From Mucidula mucida (taxonomy: Eukaryota; Basidiomycota; Agaricomycetes; Agaricales; Physalacriaceae): 64,000 bases of DNA. Position numbers and translations under genes: made by a program. The stretch is taken from the NCBI GenBank assembly GCA_015501055.1, contig JADNYV010000104.1, positions 61,287 to 125,286 on the forward strand. The letters are read 5' to 3'. Of this stretch, positions 31,768-42,872 are shown piece after piece. The notes under the pieces are model-generated. The model searched no databases. It was not told the origin of the DNA and saw only the letters and a list, made by a program, of their open reading frames with translations. Numbering within the stretch: position 1 is the first letter of the stretch; each line of letters starts with the position of its first letter.

Positions 31768-32515
31768 ATCGAGAATCCTCGCTCACTTGCTTTCAACCAC
31801 CAAGGGTCAGCCACGCCGTCTTTGCTGGCGTGAATCGTTTGTCTATTTATTCCGTGATTGGCATTTCAACTTGTCTCCTGCCCTTATCCTCGCCATGCCC
31901 TCAAAGTGATCCATCCTCAAACTGTTGGAAGCCTTGCGCAAGGGTGGCCTGGCCGGTCTGTTTACATCTCCCTTTTCTCAACGATCTCCATAGAGCACCG
32001 CGAGGCCGAAGACGTGTTTCTTATTGTGAGTGAAGTGTTCCCACACCATGACTATGTCACTGGTTCAAGGTCCATATGTAGCACGCCTGTTCCTTGGGCT
32101 TGTACGCGCGCGCTTTGGATTCCTAGAACTGGCTCAACCATCACAGCATCAAATTTCATCAAGCCAAATCTCGCAGCACACCTGGAGACATAGACTGATG
32201 CGTTGACATCAACATTATGCCCTGCCCCGCCAACTGCACAATCTATTCCATACGTCTTGATTGAAGTTCTCCGCATCTTCTTTACGCTCTCAAATGTATA
32301 CGGCACTTTCCTGTCCCAGTTCCTTGTAATCAACTTATTCTTCTACTAAAGTGACTCCAAGCGCTCAAATGCATCGGTATTCAAGGTTAAGTACTCACAC
32401 TATACAACAATGCCAATATGGAACGCTTCTGGAAGTGCGAATTGAATGCCCATTGTCGTTCAAGGGCTGGATCCCATGACAAGTGTTTCTCGACTATAGT
32501 CGCACGCAGCAAGAA
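31768..32515 (+). repeat. Tandem duplicate unit 2 with NTPase N-terminal remnant
   Basis: Shares with unit 1 the sequences CTTGCTTTCAACCACCA, GCGCGCGCTTTGGATT and TTCAAGGGCTGGA in the same order. It is frame-broken throughout. Confidence 0.55.
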
Positions 32516-32619
32516 CGCGAAGAGCCTTGGTGGCGTTGAACCTAGTCCTGGTGCCTACGCATCTCCGAGTCTTGCCACAAAAACATAACCAATGTCTTTT
32601 TTGTTTCGGGGCTGAGCCC

Positions 32620-32929
32620 TTAAAAGCGGGATAGCATCAACAGCCTTGCTTTTCTGATGCACATAGTGGATATTCAGCGTCCCAAAGCCGTCGACCTTGA
32701 TATCGCGAGTGAACTGGGGAAGTTCGGCATTGATAGCGGCTTCCTGCGCGCGCCAGTCGAAGCCGGTCTTCCAATATTCCACGAGTCGGCGCATGGATGC
32801 GAGAGGGACGCCATAGTCCGAGCCAGCGTCCTTGAGTTCATCGGGAAAGATGCAAAGCTCAAGTTTTCGACGAAGAAAGTCGATCTTGTCGTCCGAGACG
32901 GCGATTTGGAAAGGTTTTTCACTCGACAT
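32620..32929 (-). pseudogene. Epoxide hydrolase exon-1 fragment (third copy)
   Basis: Starts MSSEKPFQIAVSDDKIDFLR at 32,929 and is about 95% like the other two exon-1 copies at the protein level. It breaks off right after D-A-I-P-L-L, just before the oxyanion-hole codons; the frame then runs through unrelated sequence to 32,555. A TATAAAA box is retained upstream (near 32,973-32,980). The duplicated 5' flank continues to about 33,500. It has the same orientation as the left-arm copy. Confidence 0.8.
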
Positions 32930-33835
32930 AGTGGGTCTGGTCAGTGGGAAATAGCGAGAGCATCGGCATGTTTTATAGGCTTCTGATAGACATCAGAGAA
33001 GCGAGGAGGAAAATCCGATGATGTGATAAGGAGGTGTCATGTCTCCAATTCCTTAATCGAGGAGAAAGTGTGACGAGATTAGGCGCTACGCGTACAGGAG
33101 GGTTCTGTGAAACGACTGTCGGGGACGCAAGAGATAAAACGCCAAGAGCAGGCTTTCACCAACAGATATTCCTAGTCGTCGGAGAACGGTTGATAATTGG
33201 ATATTGATCGATAGTATCCACCTATGGCGCGTCGAGCACAATGACAGGCCCGATGTTGAGATGTTTTACTGTCGCAAGACGGACACAGAAACGCGCTGAG
33301 AGACGCTGATCGCGCTGGTCAGACAAGAAAGAAAGCGTAGATCCGCCGCACCTTCCACCACTACATACATCCTCGAGGAACCATCTGACTTGTGCTTCAT
33401 GGACAAAATCCAAACTTTCCATTGTATTCGAGGGCCGTCTCCTGCTTCGAAAGAGATCAAGTAAGTCGCGTCGCTCCCGCTGTTTTCCAATGATGACAAT
33501 CACTAAGTGGAAGGGCCTGGCCATGGCATGCGCGTCACTTCACATTGTCCTTCTAGGTGAGCTGTGGAAGGTCGATTGCGACAGTGGTATTGACGCCTAG
33601 CCCACATGACGGTCAGAAGAGAGTCGATTGCGTAACACCATGACCTCAAATCGAGTATATGCTCACTTGTAGGAATTGATGCGTGCTTTCGCTTCATCAA
33701 CCTGTCACCAGGAATTTGAACGCGTTTTCTTCAGGCCATTCTACGGTAGCCAACACATATTTCTGTGTCCCCGACATGCAACCCTGACCAAGTACGGCAC
33801 CTCCTTAGCGCTAGCACTTGCCACTAAACCACGAC

Positions 33836-34276
33836 ATGGCACCAAAGAAACGTCCACCAAAAAAGACGTAAGTGGAAACCTTTTCATATCTGCCATGGTT
33901 TTCAATTCGCATGTGACCCTTTCTGTAGATGCACACTAGATGACTGCTCCGCGCCTCTATATCGCGGTTCACTTGCGAACCACACCGCGGAGGTACACAG
34001 CTTCTTCAGTGTCGGTGTCTACTACAGCGAGGCCATGTACGTATCAATTGTGACCTATTCTGAAAGCAGTAAACAGAAGGCTCGCGCTACTCGGTTCCTC
34101 GTGATGTCAAGACGGGATGGTTTCCTTGCCCTTGCGATAATACCGAGCATAAACATTGGGGCAGGTCAAGATTTTGTTACCTCACACTCAAAGCCCATCC
34201 TAAAGATGCAGTTGACGGAGCTGTGGAGGACGAAGGTCCCCTTGACGAGCAGCAGGAGGATACGCCTGAACCTTGA
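33836..34276 (+). CDS. Small two-C2H2-finger protein, frame uncertain in the middle
   Basis: Exon 1 33,836-33,867 (MAPKKRPPKKT, a basic start). Exon 2 from 33,929 encodes C-T-L-D-D-C-S-A-P-L-Y-R-G-S-L-A-N-H-T-A-E-V-H, a C-x4-C...H-x4-H finger. A later exon near 34,110-34,276 encodes G-W-F-P-C-P-C-D-N-T-E-H-K-H-W-G-R-S-R-F and ends in an acidic tail (E-D-E-G-P-L-D-E-Q-Q-E-D) with stop TGA. I could not join exons 2 and 3 in frame with GT-AG signals near 34,032-34,075; either a small indel or an unseen junction exists. Nucleic-acid binding is the likely role. Such C2H2 genes are often linked to fungal DNA transposons (inference). Confidence 0.5.
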
Positions 34277-35150
34277 AAACACTTCGGATGTCACTTTTTT
34301 GTATGTACTGCACCTGACAGCGGCCATGTGAAGGCTGTGGCTGAGGGCAGTGAGATAGATGGGAAGGCAGACGTCTTAACCGGTAGCACGCCTTGCGCAT
34401 GTCCGTTTGAACAAAGTCCTCATGCCGAACACGACACGGCCTTTCGTTGTGCTGGTTCATATTGTTAATGGCACTTGCAGCGTGATCCTTCCTTTAAAGC
34501 CAAAAAGGATCGCATTCACTGTCATGAGAACAAAGTCATACTTGACTTTGGCGGGTGGCCTTGCTTCTGGGAAACCTCTCTTCAGCGTAACAGATGGGTC
34601 AGACACTATGTCCAAGTCCTAGTACATTAGCGGATTAACGCTCCATAGCTAATGGGGGCACTCGAAGGCCACTGCTGCGCATGCAACACTTGATATCCGC
34701 TGTTGGCAGTAGTAGCCTTACCACGATAAGATGCGACTGAACGCATCGCCCGTTACGTGTGGTCCTTTGAAATATAGATTGGTGACCAGTATTTTGTACC
34801 TAGATGCCTATGGCCAATGACTCTCAACCTTTGAATGAGTAGATGATATGTTGTCCTAGAGACATACATAAGTGTCAACAATCAATGTGCCACACTTCAT
34901 GCCTTCCTCTATTCAGATCAGATCTTGTATAGCCACTAGACCTTGTAGCAGAGCCTTCCATTCTCTTCCACCTTTGGCTCTGCATCACTGGAAAGCCACC
35001 AATAGGCGCGCGGTGCTGACACCGCATGATCCTTGTGTTGATTCACATCAAAACAAAAGGATCCACACTCCCACGCTCCCAATCATATAAATATCTGGGC
35101 CTTCTCTTGGCCTTCTCGCAAGTACCTTTGTCTCTTTCCATTTCTTTGTC
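34277..35150. other. No gene recognised; repeat flank of family U
   Basis: 34,700-34,990 is an inverse copy of 19,380-19,750. 34,990-35,150 is the family-U 5' leader, including GATTCACATCAAAACAAAAGG. The inner end of the right arm of the palindrome lies about 34,600. Confidence 0.45.
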
Positions 35151-35705
35151 ATGTCCCAAGGTTGCCACCGGTCATCGGCATCCAACACCAGCGGCCCAGG
35201 CTTTCCTTGACAAACATCTCTATCATCTCGGCTACAAGCCGCAGATTGGGACCCCTCCTGGTGCGTTTATTGTGGCATTAATGCTAAACCATTGTCTAAC
35301 TTTGCTTGGCCTAAAGATCACCCATCCCTGGCTTCATGGTGTTCTTACCGGTCCCTCCGCCATGGGTTGAGGCATATTCTCCCAGCCCACTGTTTCCCGC
35401 CACTCCCCGACCGGGATGTCATGTGGCGAGTCCATGTGTCATTCAATCGACATCTTCTACCAGAACTTCGGGACATTGGCACTGCCTCTATTCTGTGTAT
35501 TGCAGAAGGTTCTATGGGTGTACCCAAGTAGTGCCTTCCTTCCAGTGGACACCTTCTTGGTGTTAGTGGCACTACTTATAAAGACGACTTTCCGTTACAT
35601 CTCTTCAGAGATCCAGCTTGTACAATCCAGCTTCTCGCTCACGCTGCGCCGGCCCTACGCAAATGGTGTTGCCTCATAATAAAGAAGCTCGTTAGGTCAA
35701 ACACC
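35151..35705 (+). pseudogene. Family-U fragment, plus-strand half of the uninterrupted pair
   Basis: ATG at about 35,151 with the same TGA after G-P-G-F-P as the 19,181 copy. Intron-1 landmarks are retained (GTGCGTTTATT donor side). The pair's junction near 35,706-35,710 contains TCCGG, the complement of the retrotransposon's target CCGGA. Confidence 0.55.
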
Positions 35706-36230
35706 TCCGGTACCACGTCACCCCTATGCCTCTCCTCCTCAGCTCGCAATGACGCCTCCACCTTGTGCATGTATCTTAACGGTTCAGACTCAAGTAATAC
35801 AGACATCAAACTTGTTATTGCCGTCAGCAACTGCATGATCATATTGGACAATCTACATATTGAGGAGACGGAGGAGACATATTCCTTGCTCCTTGTGGGA
35901 CTGAGTCCTATTGTAGAATGTAGATGACTCCGTCTGCAATGCAACGCCGGCTGGGCAAGCAGATAGATTGTAGTGCCGGGACATGAACTGGGTGCATATG
36001 TCCTGATGAAGGGGCATAAAGGTGTGATGGAGAGAACAAGAAACAAGCCTTGGGTACTCTTCAGGTTGTTGGATGGCATTGAGTGGCATCACACCTCAGT
36101 GAACACACCAGGAGGGGTTCCAATCTTCCACTTGTAACCAAGACGATACATATGTTTGTTGACGAGATCCTTCGCCGCTTGCATTCGATGCCGATGACTG
36201 TTGGCAACCTTGAGGCATGACAAAGAAATG
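35706..36230 (-). pseudogene. Family-U fragment, minus-strand half of the pair
   Basis: Exon 1 (from ATG near 36,220; M-P-Q-G-C-Q-Q-S-S-A-S-N-A-S-G-E-G-S-R) is intact, and the intron-1 acceptor is altered exactly as at 11,647. Exon 2 can be read as T-Q-G-L-F-L-V-L-S-I-T-P to about 35,940. After that the strand runs into unrelated or inverted sequence. Confidence 0.55.
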
Positions 36231-36319
36231 GAAAGAGACAAATGTACTTACTTGCAAGTAGGCCCCAGATATCTATCTAAGTAATTGGGAGTGTGGATCC
36301 TTGTTTTGATGTGAATGTT

Positions 36320-37140
36320 GGCGCCGCATTTGTGATTCATGTTTTTTCTGTGATGCAAGTGCTACTCGACCTATGATGCAAGTAGTACGTTCCTTTAAGG
36401 CGTACAAAACGAGTCCCCGATTGTACTAAAAATTTCTCGTACCATTCTTGATTCTAGTCAGAGTACTTACTACTGATAGTAACATACTCTAGTCGAGAGC
36501 AATACATGCAAGTCTCAATTTAGTAGGGATTTGATGCCTGTTGCAACTCATGAATAGTGCAATAATACACTGTACTAGAACCATAAATGTCAATAAATGA
36601 TACACCACACTTTCTTTTCCCCCTTGGGGTCAGATCAGACCGTGTATAGCCGTAGTACTACCCCAAACACGCTTGATTAGAAGACAACATTGGATTCAGT
36701 TGTAGTCTAATAAACGTCGCCGACCTGTGCCAGTTGAACCTGTCGTCGCATAGTATCGTAGAACATGACTGCCGTCGCGTTGAGTCAAGCATTGGTTCGT
36801 AATTGTTAATCCTGATTCATCGGCGCCACCAATTTACAGTGTTTTCTCAGAGCGACTACAACCAAACATTGACTACAGATGCTGCCACAGTAAAACAACC
36901 GCCGTCACCTGCGTTGCCAACAAAGGCTTAGCCCCAGGCGGGTCTGCAAAGCGTTCACAAGGTGTCATATCTTGCCCCGAGCAGAAAAAGAAGGATCAGC
37001 TGACACATACGAAGGGCTCATGTATGACACCACACTCTTGCCGTACATTCTCTTTGTCCAAACCTAGACCAAAGCGGATTCCTTTACAAGAGCCCGGCAC
37101 GACATGAAATAGCCTATCGAGCATAGAACATGCCTTGATA
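36320..37140. repeat. Inverse copy of 10.87-11.54 kb flank
   Basis: Matches the left arm in reverse, including the TTACTACTGATAGTAACATAC block (36,466-36,485) and the 36,770-37,020 segment. No gene. Confidence 0.5.
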
Positions 37141-38135
37141 AACTTGTGTCTCTTTCGTCAAGTGTGTGCACCCATTCTGAGCCCCTTGTCACCCACATCC
37201 CGCCGCGAGTGCTCCTCTATGCGCTTACTGGTCGGGTTTTAGGGAGAGCTGAAGGAAACCATATTAGAGACGGCTATTCATGTCCGGGGAGGCGGTCGGA
37301 AGCATGGCGGACAACTGTTGAAAGACCTTTCCCGTCTAGACAACGGTAAGTTGAGAAGAAGGAAGCCAGACGGACATGCACCCTCGGGCTAGTAATGACA
37401 GCAATATGCTCTTGGATTGACTTCAAGGGAGAGACACTGTCTCCAACCTAGAGAACAGTTGGTAAAAGACAAAAGGAATATGAAAGCAGACTTACGGGTG
37501 GTTCATCAATGACTGACCCAGACGGCCATACAGTCTCGAACTGCGCAAGCCAAAAACACAAAGGCGATGTTGAGAGATATGGTCAGCAGCTCATTGTTAG
37601 CGCACACACCCTCTTTGCCCGCCGGAAAGAGCTGAACAGCAAGCAGACCGTCACCAATGCAAAGTGCGCTGCTCTTGACGCCAAGCTGGCCACAGTCCCC
37701 CACAGTCACCAAAGAGTTGACAGATCTCATGGAGTGCGCTCTGGCTGGCGTTGAGAAAGAAAACACTAAGCATGTTCAGAAGAAGGAGGATGAACCCTAC
37801 GGTGGACATGTTACGCAAGAGTGATACCGAGACTCGTTGCAACATACCTTGACCAGTAAGTCTGTATCTATGAAAGCCCACATGAACGCGCTGGATACGA
37901 CTGGGTCAGCCTTGGATACAGGTGAAATCGACTAGTCCTTTGAAGTGTTTGGAGTTTTGAGTATGGTTGCCCTGTGATTACGACGAGGTTTTTGGGAGAT
38001 GTAACTCCTGCAAAGACGCTGGCGAAGAGACTTTGATATGACAGCCGTCTTCTGGGATGCAATTTCAGGCTTTCTTTCCCAAGTACTTCATTCATGTTGA
38101 CTGTGTTCCATTGCTTGTAGAACTTCTGTCATGCT
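37141..38135. other. Mosaic of remnants, including a dioxygenase intron/exon scrap
   Basis: The minus strand of about 37,860-37,785 matches intron 4 and the start of exon 5 of the dioxygenase gene at 62,135 (GCGTAACATGTCCACCGTAG then T-F-I-L-L-type coding). 37,575-37,690 matches 60,840-60,960 on the plus strand (GCCCGCCGGAAAGAGCTGAA-type block). No intact gene is present. Confidence 0.55.
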
Positions 38136-39245
38136 TCAGGAATTTGCTGCCAGAGCGGAGTAGTGGAGAGGGCAGGTGGCGCGTCGAGGCCTCAGACGCA
38201 AATGTGGGGATTGGGGAAACGACACGGAACCTAAACTATGCACTGGAAGGTGCAGACCAACAGACATGAACAGCTTATCTCTGTAGTCCCGTTGCTTGAA
38301 GTTGAAGGTCATTATCAATGAGAGTCCAAATGAATGCACTGAATCCAACTGGGTTGTCCCGAAATACCGATCTTTTCGGCATGAATGAGACCCTGGTGCT
38401 GTAGACCTTTTAAGGGATAGAGACAACTGAGACAAAGCCATAAGGCAAATTAAGCTGTACCACAGGAAGAAGGTTTTCCCTGCAAATTATGAGCATTTCA
38501 AGTTCTGGCGCTTACCAATGCCTGACTGGCCATTGAAAACATCGCAACGGAGAAAACACACGGCTTTTAAAATGCAGTCAAAGAGAATTCTAGATGACTC
38601 GCAAACAAATGAATTGATGCCTTCCGGGTGCAATGGTAGGCTTTCTTTCTTGAGTAGTTCGTCCTTGTTAAATGTGGTCCGATGCCGATAGCACTCTGGT
38701 CATTCTGCAGTAGCTTCCTGGCAGTGCGGGGCGAGCAAAGTCCCATTGGGAGTGGTCTGGGACAATACCTTGTCAAGATCATGTCCAAGATCATAATTGT
38801 GGCACAACTTACCAGTAATGTGCGTCAAAACATCGCTTTCCATGAGTCTACGGTCTAAGCGACGCGCCTAGTTGCGTGGCAGGGGAGCTATGGGCGGGCT
38901 ATGTTGATGCCAATTAGAGTTGAAGCATATTGGCGGGGGCGGGACTAGGTAGACTCAGATTGGGTACACAATGACAGTTCAACGCACCACACAATGTCTG
39001 GCTCGAGGCTGGATGTTCTGCTAGAGTCTGATGAGATCCAATTGTCAATTATAATGTTGGTTGAGGGTGCTATGGATTGTTTAAGAGGCAACTCATGCTG
39101 AGAAGACCAAATTTGCGTACAAGACCATCCCAGTGTAGTATGCGTTCTGTACAAGGTGAGGCTAAACAAGCGGGAGAAAAGGTCAAGTCAACTTGACTCA
39201 CAATGAAGACATATTCTCAACATGGGCGAGTAACCGCGTCGAGAA
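38136..39245 (-). pseudogene. P-loop NTPase-like gene, decayed (right arm)
   Basis: Inverse counterpart of 8,926-10,812. The N-terminal part reads L-S-C-T-Q-I-type and D-N-W-I-S-S-D-S-S near 39,000-39,150. F-N-G-Q-S-G-I-G and K-T-F-F-L-W (Walker A, split by an intron at the same place) lie at about 38,545-38,450. The S-A-P-G-S-H-S-C-R-K-D-R-Y-F-G-T-T frame near 38,300-38,410 corresponds to the sequence around 9,950-10,000. It breaks off at about 38,140, so the C-terminal third present in the left copy is missing. Confidence 0.55.
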
Positions 39246-39261
39246 AAGCCCCCGTGAGGCA

Positions 39262-39430
39262 CTAATCTCTGGTGTTTCCAACTAGCAATAGGAGCCTTTT
39301 CTGATCCTTTTTCTCGTTGGCGGCATGCAGAGCAAGGAAGGTGGCTTCCAACATTTCAGAGTGCATTTCCCGAACAAATCGCTTTGAGGACACAGCGGCA
39401 AACATTGGGGGTAAGATAAGTGAGGTGGAC
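39262..39430 (-). repeat. Upstream element of the NTPase family
   Basis: Encodes K-R-F-V-R-E-M-H-S-E-M-L-E-A-T-F-L-A-L on minus and corresponds to 8,735-8,880 in the left arm. Diverged relatives are near 20,385 and 30,690. This is the last sequence shared by the arms before the right-arm-only block starts. Confidence 0.45.
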
Positions 39431-39606
39431 ATGGGTGACATTGACGGAGTGAAGGAAGTGTGCCAAAGGATCCAATTAGGAAGTCGCGCATCCCTCAAAG
39501 GGCTGAGTATAACCGTCTTTGCCCCTGTGCATGATTCTGCTTCTTTGATCTGCTTCCATTTGTCCAAGTTCGGCTGCTGGATGGCGGGATCGGTGGTGGC
39601 GGTTCC

Positions 39607-39715
39607 CGGTTAGGTACAGTTTGCGCTTGGGATAGGGTTCGGGCTGGTTAGGGTTGGCGGAGGGTTAGGTAAGGGTTGGTAGGGTTAGCGGTTAACGGTT
39701 AGGGCAGTCAGCGGT
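39607..39715 (+). repeat. Degenerate telomere-like TTAGGG tract
   Basis: About 110 bp with repeated GGTTAGGG, GGGTTAGG, TAGGGTTAG and AGGGTTGG units, irregularly spaced. TTAGGG is the telomere repeat of most basidiomycetes. The tract lies inside the sequence, not at an end, and only about 200 bp from where the two arms stop matching. Confidence 0.6.
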
Positions 39716-40195
39716 CAAGGATTATTATATAAAAAAGTGGCGGGAGATGGTGGTTGGCTGTTTTTGGCAGTTGGCGGGTTTCATTTTTGGTGGTTGGTGG
39801 GTTTCGAAGCGTTTTGATCGCTTCGCTGTCATTGTCAGGCACAGGGGAAAAGACGTGTTTAGTGTAGCCTCCATTCCTCACACCATCATCATGATTCTTT
39901 TCTTTCTTTCTCATGTATGTACTCAAAATGGCCGACTTCTTCCATCCATACGGACCAACTGTTCTTGTCTCAAATTCCGAAGCCCGCCCAAAAAAACTCG
40001 GAGTACCAGTACAGGATGGCAAACACTGGCAATGAGTATGGGCAATTGGCGGGGGAAAGATTGTGAGCTGACTAAGCAGCCCAATCACTAATTTCATTGC
40101 GCGGACTCTCTCCTTCCATCCATGACCTTTGTTTACCCATGTAGCGCTGCACAGGCGACTAGTTACTAATCTATGGTAATTACTTGTTAATTATA

Positions 40196-40506
40196 GGTGA
40201 TTTACTGGTACCACTCATCCTCGGAATCATATCCTTCCTCATCCTCAAGATCTGCTATCCGCTCTGCTTTTGCTCCTTATGTAAGAGCTCAGCAGTCTCA
40301 GAGTCACTTCTGGGGTTGTTTTTCTTGTCCGAATCAGATGAGTACTTGTCCGGTGCATCAGCATCGAGTGGTGTGGCCACAGAGCTCGAAGATGCATTCC
40401 TAGCAGCTCTAGCCCGTTGTAGATGGTCATTTTGGCCATTTTGCTTGCACTTCCGGCCTAGTTTGAAGCAACAGGCAGCATCTAGACGTTTATCTTTGTT
40501 GCCCAT
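40196..40506 (-). pseudogene. Fragment of a low-complexity fungal ORF
   Basis: Starts MGNKDKRLDAACCFKLGRK at 40,506, continues D-H-L-Q-R-A-R-A-A-R-N and then an acidic/serine-rich segment. After a frame change near 40,260 it reads A-D-L-E-D-E-E-G-Y-D-S-E-D-E-W-Y-Q before a stop. Such K/R-then-acidic N-terminal parts occur in fungal genes near transposases, but no catalytic domain follows here. The 39,720-40,195 stretch beside it holds nothing I recognise. Confidence 0.35.
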
Positions 40507-42327
40507 GAGATGTGGAGGGTGAGAGACGTGTCGGGGAGCGCGTTTAATATAGTAGACGGCGCGTTAATGTGTTTGTTTACATATGTTGATTTTGCATGCA
40601 AGCTGATCACCGGCTCGAAACTTTTGCACCGCATTTGCACACTGCCGTACCGCAAAAAGTCTCGGGATTGCTTCAGATTGGTATTTGATTTGAAAGTAGT
40701 AGAAAAAAATTGCAAAAAATCGAATATTTAGTAGGTAGTTATACAGCCTGAAGATCTACCTCCTCCCAGAAAACATTGGGCCAAGAGCATTTGAATATCT
40801 TGTCGACAGACTGGGTAAGGGCTGACAGCTGTAAGTTGTGTCCAATAGAGATACCATTGTACCTTTCCTTTACATCTTGGAAAGTATCTGGTTATCGGAC
40901 ACCATACAAAGCCCTGGATCAAGTCAGAGCACGTTGGGGAACAAACAAGCGCACTTACTCGCGGATGTTGTTGTCGGGACAACAAGGGTATAGTACTAGG
41001 GTTTGCAGACGGTCAGGAGTGTCTCCGTTGTATGACATCATGAAGCACTTGATACGAGGAGACTTGAGAACGGTGTTTTAGAGCTTGTATTATTGTGGTT
41101 TAAAGAGAAGCAGATCGCAGGCCCCCGGACCAAACTTTGAAAGTCCGACAGCTGCACAGCCAAAGCCTGCTTCGAGCAATAAGTACTATTACAAGAAGTA
41201 CCTCTTTAATATCTCTGCTCAGCCACCGGACAATGTGGAGGCGGCCGCACCCGTCAAAAATTGGGGAGGCTGCGACTTGTACTTCTTGATTATTGAATAC
41301 AAGACGGAGGAGAACATATCTGCTGTCCGACAGCGTGCCATACGGATGACTTCAGTCTTATACCACAACGTGGTCTTTGGCTTGCACGAAGTACTCCATC
41401 TACGGGTTTTCCATCGAAGACAGTGATGTCAATCTGGACCAAGGATGGCTTGTGAAGCCATCAAGGCTCCCGTGAGTCATTCCAGAATGACATTCATAAC
41501 AAGTCAAGAGTCAAGACTTACATATTCTGCAAGGACTCCATCTTCACTGAACAGGTGACTGAAAACAAGGGACTCATGCATTACAACCTGAGCAGCAGCG
41601 CCGACGTGGCGTTAATGGAGAGATCATCAATCAGGCGGAGGAAAGTGGATCAGGTGATGTCAAGTGTCTGTCTTCTTCTCGCCATAACCACAACAACAAA
41701 GGCAGCGCCGGTAGAGACACCCCAACAAGCAGTGCTCTGTATTATTGTAGAAATGATCCATGGGAGATTGAAAGGCTCTCGTGAGCAGTACAAAGAGAGA
41801 GGGTCAGGTCATATGATCAAATGTTGGCGTACGTGAGGACACTGACAGGCGAAGCCGACACGTTCTCAAAGAACAGTTGACATGTGCCACTACGGCCTGC
41901 TTGCCTACTTTGCGGAAAGTTGTGTTGACTGGGTATTGTGGACAGAGCCCTCCTTGTTTGAAGTTTCCGGTAACAGACTGGGTGCGCTGTGATAAACAGG
42001 TTCGTTCTAGGCTTGTTTTGTACCTATAAGCATATGTCTCTTCCAGTTCACCATTTCTCCCTAGAGCCACTCCAATTGAATTCCATTGTCCTGATTTTCT
42101 CCCATCCAGTTGCCTGCCCATCAACAATTGGGCTTACTACAACCCCTTGACAAGCTTATGATATTAGCAGACGAAGGATTGGAAACCGGGACATCAGTCC
42201 GCAATCAAAGTCAGTGGTGCCCCGTCGTCTCTGAAAAACCTTCCTAATCACATTATGCCACAGATTTGGGAGACAGTACATAGCAAAGATGCCTCCTCTT
42301 GGCGAAGAGTTCTGGCTCTCCCGTACT
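40507..42327. other. Right-arm-specific sequence with weak plus-strand ORFs
   Basis: Frames at 40,776-41,081, 41,085-41,426 and 41,555-41,836 (plus) might be exons of one gene. The middle one has N-K-Y-Y-Y-K-K-Y-L-F-N-I and C-D-L-Y-F-L-I-I-E-Y-K-T-E-E-N. I could neither link them by convincing splice sites nor recognise a family. No copy exists in the left arm. Confidence 0.25.
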
Positions 42328-42332
42328 CATAG

Positions 42333-42863
42333 TGTTATGAATCGCCATATTTTCACATTTTCAATCTTATCATATCTTATCGGGGGGCTTGTCTTATCAA
42401 CCAACGGACTGTTTCATCATCTGTTTTGTCACCAATCATACTCCTTTCCATTACCAAAGCCGTACTCATGTCGGACACACACCCAACACATGGATGACAT
42501 CATACATGCCGATACCTCATGGACTTCCTATTGCATACACACCACCAACACTCATAGTACACATGGTCGTTTCAGTATTATTACTTACATGCAGTTACCA
42601 CTCGTATTTAATGGTTTCACGGACTAGTAGCATACAACACTGGGTCAAGGGCGTGGAGTTATCCCTAGCGGAAACATGTATGGACAAGGAGTCCCAAACA
42701 CAGGCTTACTAGTATATAAGCAGTAGTATAGTATCATTGTACGTTAGTTCCGATCTCGTTTATACACCTGGCCTAGCCTAGTTCTACGAACGCAAACACT
42801 TCTTTCCCTTGAGTCTCTCGGTGGTACCTGGTTTAGTCCCGTGGCTATAGTCAGTCGCTAACA
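42333..42863 (+). mobile_element. Solo LTR of the same retrotransposon family
   Basis: About 531 bp, TGTTATGAATCG...GTCGCTAACA, nearly the same as the complement of the 12,142 and 18,114 LTRs, so the opposite orientation. It is flanked by a perfect 5-bp duplication CATAG (42,328-42,332 and 42,864-42,868). A solo LTR with intact target duplication is what homologous recombination between the two LTRs of a full element leaves. Confidence 0.95.
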
Positions 42864-42872
42864 CATAGGATC

